Below are positions 56,945-64,000 of a DNA stretch of 64,000 nt, piece by piece. A program made the translations under genes and the position numbers. Every line of letters begins with the position of its first letter. The first letter of the stretch is position 1. The notes below the pieces were generated by a model that did not search any database, was not told the DNA's origin, and saw nothing but the letters and a program-made list of their open reading frames with translations. The stretch spans positions 1 through 64,000 of the forward strand of contig CALZFC010000282.1 of assembly GCA_945643635.1 (NCBI GenBank), read 5' to 3'. Origin of the DNA: Allodiplogaster sudhausi. Taxonomy: Eukaryota; Nematoda; Chromadorea; Rhabditida; Diplogasteridae.

Positions 56945-57094
56945 GGGGAGGGCCGATCCCGGAGGTAGTGCAATACCGGGCCGACCCGTGGTGGGAGAGG
57001 AGCAAGCCCCTGCAACCCCACCAGGTTTCAAAAATCAGTTAATCTCGATGTGATCATTTGATCACGTACCGGAGATTAAGCCGATAAGAACAGA
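56945..57094 (-). pseudogene. U2: U2 snRNA 3' part, split by copy J
   Basis: U2 nt 40 to 3' end; its 5' part is at 61556-61594. Confidence 0.94.
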
Positions 57095-57568
57095 TAAGCG
57101 TGTTTATCAACATGAATTATATAAAACAACTCAAGTGACAGATATGTTTGCCGCAAGCGGCGGTTACCACAAACAACTGGTAAAATAATAAGCAGTAATA
57201 GGGAATAAGTCAATGGATGTGTTGTTTAACAACCATGTAAACGAGAGGCAATAATAAGGTTAAGTGACATGATGAGCAAATGAATAGGCATAACACGCTT
57301 CTGTTCTTTGAAGAAGAGAGAGTCTTTACCTCTATATTTTTGAGACTGATAGATAAATAATTTATTTAAGGAGCATAAGGCTCATAAAGAAAGAGAGAGA
57401 GAGAGAGAGAGAATTAGAGTTAGAGTTAGAAAGAGTAAGGATAGAATGTGATTAGATGAGAATATGTGAGTAAATATGAAAGGCTTAAGGCCTTGTGATA
57501 ATAGAGAAAGAGAGAGAGAGAAAGAGAGAGAGAGACTAGGCTGGTGTTTGGCCTCTTCGGCTGTTAGA

Positions 57569-60500
57569 CTAGGAGGAGGAGGAGGAGGAGGAGGAGGAGG
57601 AGGAGGAGGAGGAGGGAGGGGGAAGGGCTCGACCGCGGATGTGCTCGGTGTAGATCTCTTGACTCGCTCGGATGACGTCAGAGACCGCGAGGCGCTTCAT
57701 GAGCGCGGCGTACTTCCTCGAGATGCCGAGAGAGGCGGTGGCCGTGCCGTTGAGCGGGCAGAAGGCGCCGAGCGAGCCGATGACGTAGGCGTCGCAGACG
57801 ACCTTGTACCCCTTGGCCTCGAGCGAGCGAGCGACGACGTCGTACTTCCTCCGCTTCACGTCCCGAATCTGCAGCAAAGAGTCCTTTGTGTTTTGAAACG
57901 GGATCGCGACATCAACGACCGAAGCAGTCCGACCCCGGTGGTCTAGCACCACGAGATCGGGCCGCTCCGGCCCTTGATGTAAAGAGGAAGGGAGTGGCTG
58001 ATTGATGTAGATGTCGCCGTCGGCTGGACGCTTGGCAGCGCGGTGGAGTCGAGCGAGGATGGCATCGTGGCGCTTCTGGATGAGACGAGTGTGGAAGCCG
58101 CAGTGTTGGAGGAGGTGGGGGAGGGTCTCCATGGCATATCCGCACCGCCTGCAGCGCTTGTCCGTCTGGTCGCCCCATCTCCGCGCGCCGTTGACCGGAA
58201 GGACGTTGAGTCGAGCCCGGTGGATGAAGCGCCAGTCGCGGAAGGAGGTGTAGCGGCCGTCGAAGAGGAAGTGGTTAGACGCCGGGGAAAGGAAGGAGGC
58301 GTCGTAGGTCTTCCCCTGGTCCCTCTTGGAGAGGAGGGAAGCGAAGAGGGAGCGTCGAACCGCGGCCTTGAGCAGGCGGATCGCGGTGGAGGGGGTGAGG
58401 AGGGCTCCATCCACGGTGAAGGAGGGGTTGACGTTGGCGGGGCCGATGGAGTCGGGCTTCGCGGCGATGTCGATGCCGGTGTCCTTGAGTCTCCTGACGG
58501 CCATCCGCAGCTTTGTCCACGTCGATGCGACGTCGTTGGACAGAGTGTCGAACGGAGCCGCCAGGGAGCCCTCCAGGTATTCGCCAAGTTCCGCAGCACT
58601 TGCCGTGCGGCCAGCGCGTCGCGAGGCAACCGCCTGGAGGGCCTCGTGGGAGGCGAGCGCCACGGTGTCGTCTTGGCTGCCCAGAAGCCGGACGCCGTGG
58701 GATACCTCATAGATGTCCGCCAGGCGTGACAACTTGAGCATTCCCAGGCCTCCGAACGACGGGGGCAGCTCGACCACCTCGGGTGAGGCGCGCTGTGGCA
58801 AAGACAGCCACCGTTTGCCCGAGGCGATGAGCTGCTTGTCGAACCCGTCGAGATGCTTCTTGAGGACGCGGCCGTGCTCCAGATGGAAGGGGAGACGGGA
58901 GAGGATGAAGGTCCGCGTGCAGTCGGCCTTCTGCCAGGGGGTGAGGAGGGAGTCGTCGATGATCTTCAGACAGCGGCTGGCGTCGGCGATGGCGTCCCCG
59001 GCTGACGGGTGGAGGGAGTAGCCGGTGGGGACGCCAAGGTGGGTGTAAGCTTCGCCCTTTCCCAGTGCCGGCATGGGCTTGCCCTGCACCGTGAAAGGGG
59101 TCAGCTGGACGCCTCGCTTGACAACGTGCATACTCGCGCATTTGGCCGGCTTAAACACCAGACCAGCAGCGGAGGCGGCATCAGAGACAGCGTCGAGCAT
59201 GCCCTGAAGACCGGCAGCAGTGTCGGAAAGGAGAGCGAGGTCGTCGGCGAAGGCGAGGACGCTGACGTGAAGACCGTGGATGGAGGCGGGGGTGGAAGAG
59301 GAGGAGGCTACTCTTATAATCGGCTCGATCGCCAGATTAAAGAGTAGAGGGGAGAGGGGGGATCCTTGGAGAACGCCGGCTTCGACCGGGATGGGCGGCG
59401 TCTCGCCGTCTCCTCCCCGCACCCTTGTAGAGGCGCCGTCGTAGAGGGAGACGATGCGGGAGAGTGACGTGGAACCGAGGCCGTGCCACTCCAGAGCTGC
59501 ACGCATGACGCTGTGCGGGAGACTGCCAAACGCGTTCGCGAGGTCGAGGAAAGAGACCGCCAGAGAGCGGCCCTCTCGCTTGGCGCCGGAAATCCCCATC
59601 TGGAGGAGGGCATTCAGACCGGCCATCTGCGCCCCAGGGATAAATCCCTTTTGGCACTCTGACAGCCGGTCATTGGCCAAGGCCCACGACATGAGACGGC
59701 GGTTGAGAAGAGCCGCGTAGACCTTGGAGATGGTGTCGCCCAGCGCGAGAGGCCGCCAGTTGGAGATGTCGTCCCGGTCACCCTTCTTGTGGACGAGCAC
59801 TGTCCTCGACAGCTTCCAGGGCGCTGGGACATGGCTGAGGCGGTGCACGGCGGAAAAGACACCCGCCAGAATGCAACCGCCCGCGTCGAAGCCACGCCAG
59901 GCCGAGTACCGAAGTCCATCGGGCCCTGGTGCCGTGTCAGAGCAGCGCCGGAGGTGCCCCCACACCTCACGGGGTGTGAAGACGCCCTCCAGAGGCTCGT
60001 CCGAAGAAGGGGGAGAGACCGGGGTCCAGGAAGGGACAGGCAGAGGGGTACCAGCGTGAACCGCCCGGAAGTAAGGCTCGAGGCGCGCGACTGGAATGTC
60101 ACACGCACCCGAACTCCCGGTGGTCAGCTGCCGGAAAACCTTGCCTCTGTTGGCCCTGTATTCCTTCTGGAGCTGGACGGCGGCGTCGAGGCGGTGAAGA
60201 GGGGGGCGTGGGGGTGGCCGAGCTGCCGACGACGAGCAACCGGGCGGCTTGGGCAGCCTGCTCCCGGTAGCCTCCCTGCACTCCTTGACGAGCCGCTCGA
60301 GAGCGGCCTCCAGCTCCGCCGGCGTAGAGACCGCGAGAAATCGCTGGCTCCAGAGGAGCTGCGAAGCTCCCGCGGCCGGCCCTCTCAGTCTCGGTTGCTG
60401 ACCTTGCTGCTGAACAGCAGCGGGTGAGCGGCGCAACGTTGACCTTGAGGAGACAGAACTGGGAGAAGAGGCCGGAGAGGAGGCAGGGGGAGAAGCTGGA

Positions 60501-60970
60501 GGAGGTGGAGGAGGGGGGGAGGCGGGAGGTGAAGATGAAGATGAAGATGAAGAGGGGGAGGGGGAGGGGGGACCGGCTGAAGAAGATGCCCGGCTCGCCG
60601 AGCGAGTAACGCGGGCGCCGGTGGGAGGGGTAGCCTGTCTTTGCGCCGCCGGGGCTCTGACCATCCTGGGTCGCCTCACAGGGAGGTTCGCCGGAGGTGC
60701 GGGCCCTACACTCTGCTGTTGGAAAGCAGCGAGTGCATCCCCATGCGCGGAACGCACATGAGGACGAAGCGTACGCAAGTCCTCTTTCTCCACTGCGCAA
60801 AAGCGGCACTTGAAAGAAAGGCCCATATCGTGCTCATGCTTTAGATGCCTGGCAAGCCCTCCCTGAGACGCGTAGTCTCGGTGGGTGGGTTGCGCTGCCG
60901 ATCTACAAGGCTCACACGCGAAGCGGTCGCCCTCCCGCCAGGGGAAGACGAGCAAACTCCGGGAAACCAT
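57569..60970 (-). CDS. Utopia-like retrotransposon polyprotein, 1133 aa (copy J)
   Basis: The same protein as copies F and G, with all residues named there in place (fingers C19 to H76; D476, D576-D577; CCHC 940-957; D1005, D1020). Differences are few: MGISGAKREG for MGIAGAKREG and PSSVSSRS for PSSASSRS. Three more Ser codons in the terminal (TCC)n run explain the length against copy G. Near-identity to F and G, together with intact frames, suggests recent activity or strong homogenisation by gene conversion. The protein would act in the nucleus on chromosomal U2 DNA. Confidence 0.94.
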   Translation of the reverse strand: MVSRSLLVFPWREGDRFACEPCRSAAQPTHRDYASQGGLARHLKHEHDMGLSFKCRFCAVEKEDLRTLRPHVRSAHGDALAAFQQQSVGPAPPANLPVRRPRMVRAPAAQRQATPPTGARVTRSASRASSSAGPPSPSPSSSSSSSSPPASPPPPPPPASPPASSPASSPSSVSSRSTLRRSPAAVQQQGQQPRLRGPAAGASQLLWSQRFLAVSTPAELEAALERLVKECREATGSRLPKPPGCSSSAARPPPRPPLHRLDAAVQLQKEYRANRGKVFRQLTTGSSGACDIPVARLEPYFRAVHAGTPLPVPSWTPVSPPSSDEPLEGVFTPREVWGHLRRCSDTAPGPDGLRYSAWRGFDAGGCILAGVFSAVHRLSHVPAPWKLSRTVLVHKKGDRDDISNWRPLALGDTISKVYAALLNRRLMSWALANDRLSECQKGFIPGAQMAGLNALLQMGISGAKREGRSLAVSFLDLANAFGSLPHSVMRAALEWHGLGSTSLSRIVSLYDGASTRVRGGDGETPPIPVEAGVLQGSPLSPLLFNLAIEPIIRVASSSSTPASIHGLHVSVLAFADDLALLSDTAAGLQGMLDAVSDAASAAGLVFKPAKCASMHVVKRGVQLTPFTVQGKPMPALGKGEAYTHLGVPTGYSLHPSAGDAIADASRCLKIIDDSLLTPWQKADCTRTFILSRLPFHLEHGRVLKKHLDGFDKQLIASGKRWLSLPQRASPEVVELPPSFGGLGMLKLSRLADIYEVSHGVRLLGSQDDTVALASHEALQAVASRRAGRTASAAELGEYLEGSLAAPFDTLSNDVASTWTKLRMAVRRLKDTGIDIAAKPDSIGPANVNPSFTVDGALLTPSTAIRLLKAAVRRSLFASLLSKRDQGKTYDASFLSPASNHFLFDGRYTSFRDWRFIHRARLNVLPVNGARRWGDQTDKRCRRCGYAMETLPHLLQHCGFHTRLIQKRHDAILARLHRAAKRPADGDIYINQPLPSSLHQGPERPDLVVLDHRGRTASVVDVAIPFQNTKDSLLQIRDVKRRKYDVVARSLEAKGYKVVCDAYVIGSLGAFCPLNGTATASLGISRKYAALMKRLAVSDVIRASQEIYTEHIRGRALPPPSSSSSSSSSSSSSS

Positions 60971-61183
60971 TGCAAACCGGTGGCAGAGCTAGAGTCGCAG
61001 CTGACGAGAGCGACAGAGCAAGCGATACGGGGTGGGAGAGACCGACAGGGGGAGGTATACCTTACTCCAATCGGCTTGACGACGACGGGCGGCGGCGATG
61101 TAGACGGTCCGCGACGGCAGAGAGAGGGCGGGGCGACGCGAGAACGAGCGGCCGCGACGATCCAGACAGCCAGAGGGAGAGGC

Positions 61184-61361
61184 CACCGTCCGGGACGAAC
61201 CCGTAGGTGGGGGAAACCACCGTCCGGGACGAACCCGTAGGTGGGGGGAACCACCGTCCGGGACAAGCCCGTAGGTGGGGAGGGGGGGGGGGGAGGGGGG
61301 GGGGGGGAGAGGGGGGGGGGGGAGAGGGGGGGGGAGGGGGAGGGGGAAGGGGAGGGGGAAG
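61184..61361. repeat. 5' leader repeats of copy J (three units plus G runs)
   Basis: Three ~34-bp units, then long G runs with occasional A, most like copy G. Confidence 0.87.
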
Positions 61362-61555
61362 GGTAGCGGCCGAAGAGCGGCAGCCGAAGAGCACCAGGCT
61401 CGCTGGCAACCTTTTCCCACCACGCAAGTACAAGGAACACCGACAGTCCGACACCGCCCCTTTGGGCGGGTGGGCCAGTGGCCAAGTACTTCCGCGGCAG
61501 GTAAGCCAAGACCACAGCAGTACCCGGATACGGAGAGTGGCTCCGCAAGAACGTG

Positions 61556-61594
61556 TACTACACTTTGATCTTAGCCAAAAGGCCGAGAAGCGAT
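61556..61594 (-). pseudogene. U2: U2 snRNA 5' part (nt 1-39), split by copy J
   Basis: Complete 39-nt U2 5' end ending in GUAGUA, followed by the normal U2 upstream region including the inverted repeat. Confidence 0.94.
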
Positions 61595-61791
61595 GCGGAA
61601 AACAATGCGGAGGTCCTCCTGGACCTCCTCTACAACCTACACTTTCCGGGTATTTCAACTTTCGCATGGCTTGCCAGAGCTCGGGCCGACTCACACGGTG
61701 TGGGAGGAGGGAAAGTGAAGGAAAGTGAGCGCTAAATATGTGCTATGACTTGCCCACCCACCTCCTTTAAATATTTGAGAGAGAGTGTGTG

Positions 61792-61830
<39 letters not shown>

Positions 61831-62553
61831 CGAACAACGACGGATTCAGACATTTTGAATCAATACTTTAGTGATAAGGAGTTTGAAATTATAAATAATT
61901 TTATTATCATTGGATAGCCCTAACAAAACTCTACAATATATGTCCTAGTGAAATTTTCATGAAACTTACTTTAAAATGAGATATTAGCGGTAGAAGATTG
62001 GCTCATTCTCGGATTTCCACTCTTAAAATGTATATTACTCCTTTAAATGAGTGGTCACATGACATAATTATAGTCGTCAGTGTTCACAAAAAGTAGACGA
62101 ACAAATGTTCGAACTCGGTTCTCAAATCAGATTACTGTAAATAGTAGTTTATCTCTAGAGCGAATATTGAAAATGAGCGATAACTAGTGAGAATTAGCTG
62201 CAGGCATCATGAATGCAATATTAAATGGTGCGGAGACCCAAAAGACATCAAATGAACTCAAGAAAACTCACAAAATATACCTGAATAATGAAATATGATT
62301 TAAAAACTGAATAAAATTTCAGCAAAACTGTGCTATCTCCGGGATTCGATCTCTCCCGCCCGCGCAGCAAAGGTATTAGTTCTGGTACCGAGAACGTTAC
62401 CAATACACTACCTGTGCTGATGTTATGAATGTTTCTTATCTTCTTGATGACCTTTTTTTAATTTCATATTCATATTTACATGTTCATGTACATACATGTA
62501 CATACATACATACGTGCGCAAGTATGACTACGTGACACATATACACTTCTCTC

Positions 62554-62671
62554 GCTTACGACCATACCACGTTGAGAACACGCCATCCCGTCCGATCTGG
62601 CAAGTTAAGCAACGTTGGGCCCGGTTAGTACTTGGATCGGAGACGGCTTGGGAATCCCGGGTGTTGTAAGC
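62554..62671 (+). rRNA. 5S: 5S rRNA
   Basis: 118-nt consensus copy. Confidence 0.97.
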
Positions 62672-62944
62672 AAATTTTTGTTTTCTTTACGAGTAAATAT
62701 GTAATATATATTTTCTTGCTTTCTATTTAATAATATCTGTTAATTTTAAATATTAAACAATTCTTGAAGGTAGAAACTATTTTCTGAACGAAAAAATGTC
62801 GCTCATATGACACAATGACCAAATATTGAAAAACTCTGAAATTGTATTATAAATTGAAAATTCTCTGTATATATGTTATGTAAACATTAAATACAACATT
62901 GTTCAAACATTTTTATTCATAATATATAATTAATTCCCCCCGAA

Positions 62945-63094
62945 GGGGAGGGCCGATCCCGGAGGTAGTGCAATACCGGGCCGACCCGTGGTGGGAGAGG
63001 AGCAAGCCCCTGCAACCCCACCAGGTTTCAAAAATCAGTTAATCTCGATGTGATCATTTGATCACGTACCGGAGATTAAGCCGATAAGAACAGA
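62945..63094 (-). pseudogene. U2: U2 snRNA 3' part with 22-bp element stub (second)
   Basis: U2 nt 40 to 3' end; the U2 5' part is absent, as at 55831-55980. Confidence 0.93.
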
Positions 63095-63116
63095 TAAGCG
63101 TGTTTATCAACATGAA
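63095..63116 (-). mobile_element. 22-bp Utopia-like 3' terminal remnant (second)
   Basis: Identical to the stub at 55981-56002, with the identical junction to the post-5S flank. Confidence 0.9.
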
Positions 63117-63667
63117 GGTAGAAACTATTTTCTGAACGAAAAAATATATTACTCCTTTAAATGAGTGGTCACATGACATAATTATAGTCGTCAGTGTTCA
63201 CAAAAAGTAGACGAACAAATGTTCGAACTCGGTTCTCAAATCAGATTACTGTAAATAGTAGTTTATCTCTAGAGCGAATATTGAAAATGAGCGATAACTA
63301 GTGAGAATTAGCTGCAGGCATCATGAATGCAATATTAAATGGTGCGGAGACCCAAAAGACATCAAATGAACTCAAGAAAACTCACAAAATATACCTGAAT
63401 AATGAAATATGATTTAAAAACTGAATAAAATTTCAGCAAAACTGTGCTATCTCCGGGATTCGATCTCTCCCGCCCGCGCAGCAAAGGTATTAGTTCTGGT
63501 ACCGAGAACGTTACCAATACACTACCTGTGCTGATGTTATGAATGTTTCTTATCTTCTTGATGACCTTTTTTTAATTTCATATTCATATTTACATGTTCA
63601 TGTACATACATGTACATACATACATACGTGCGCAAGTATGACTACGTGACACATATACACTTCTCTC

Positions 63668-63785
63668 GCTTACGACCATACCACGTTGAGAACACGCCAT
63701 CCCGTCCGATCTGGCAAGTTAAGCAACGTTGGGCCCGGTTAGTACTTGGATCGGAGACGGCTTGGGAATCCCGGGTGTTGTAAGC
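63668..63785 (+). rRNA. 5S: 5S rRNA
   Basis: 118-nt consensus copy, 1114 bp after the previous 5S. Confidence 0.97.
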
Positions 63786-64000
63786 AAATTTTTGTTTTCT
63801 TTACGAGTAAATATGTAATATATATTTTCTTGCTTTCTATTTAATAATATCTGTTAATTTTAAATATTAAACAATTCTTGAAGGTAGAAACTATTTTCTG
63901 AACGAAAAAATGTCGCTCATATGACACAATGACCAAATATTGAAAAACTCTGAAATTGTATTATAAATTGAAAATTCTCTGTATATATGTTATGTAAACA

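Larger units (their letters stand above)
57095..61555 (-). mobile_element. Utopia-like non-LTR element copy J, full length, intact ORF
   Basis: A complete 4.46-kb element between the two halves of one U2 gene, with three leader repeats and an unbroken ORF. Both U2 junctions are clean, and the flanking U2 halves sum to a full U2 with only the ambiguous TA shared. Confidence 0.95.
61595..64000. repeat. 5S-U2 array units to window end
   Basis: U2 upstream region, GA tract (61777-61829), AT-rich spacer, tRNA-like (62332-62417), 5S, a U2 3' part with 22-bp stub, then short-form spacer, tRNA-like (63446-63531), 5S and its 3' flank. The window ends inside the U2 3' flank. Confidence 0.9.

Overview
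The window is a eukaryotic, almost certainly metazoan, multicopy RNA-gene array. It holds a tandem 5S rRNA / U2 snRNA repeat that has been invaded many times by U2-targeting non-LTR retrotransposons. I see no host protein gene. The 118-nt 5S sequence, from memory, is closest to the nematode type, including the CACGCCATCCCGTCCGATC stretch. I therefore lean towards a nematode or a close relative with moderate-to-low confidence. The spacers are AT-rich, while the transposon ORFs are very GC-rich.

The basic array unit is about 1.55 kb and runs left to right as: a (GA)n tract, an AT-rich spacer, an 86-bp tRNA-like sequence (minus strand), 5S rRNA (plus strand), then U2 snRNA (minus strand, about 189 nt). 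5S and U2 are tail to tail, so a Pol III gene and a presumed Pol II gene converge. I count 24 5S loci (23 full or nearly full length and one truncated). Six U2 genes are intact and about ten U2 loci are interrupted by elements or remnants. From about 38.2 to 45.9 kb a shortened ~766-bp unit, which has lost U2 and the GA tract, is repeated and highly homogeneous.

The mobile elements resemble the Utopia lineage described by Kojima and Jurka (U2-specific, restriction-like-endonuclease non-LTR elements). All are in sense orientation with U2 and split it between U2 nt 39 and 40, directly after the GUAGUA branch-site-pairing sequence. Family 1 (~4.5 kb) has seven near-full-length copies at 2607, 8648, 19369, 23813, 33743, 46161 and 57095. 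It also has one copy cut by the window edge, one 3' stub at 53192 and two 22-bp stubs at 55981 and 63095. Three copies have an unbroken ORF of 1130-1196 aa containing two C2H2 fingers, a reverse transcriptase, a CCHC knuckle and a restriction-like endonuclease. Family 2 is a single, strongly diverged, frameshifted element at 14693-19353, in the same U2 site.

Layout: 1-832 end of copy A; 833-2606 array unit; 2607-7109 copy B; 7149-8647 array; 8648-13160 copy C; 13200-14692 array; 14693-19353 family-2 copy D; 19369-23809 copy E fused head-to-tail to copy F (23813-28332); 28371-33742 array with three intact U2 genes; 33743-38205 copy G; 38245-46011 U2-less 5S array; 46161-50610 copy H ending at a 38-nt poly(A) run; 50649-53191 array; 53192-53941 stub I joined to a broken 5S; 53942-57094 array with a 22-bp stub; 57095-61555 copy J; 61595-64000 array with a second identical stub. 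The first ~20 kb and copy H carry many 1-nt indels, even within RNA genes, so part of the ORF damage may be consensus error.
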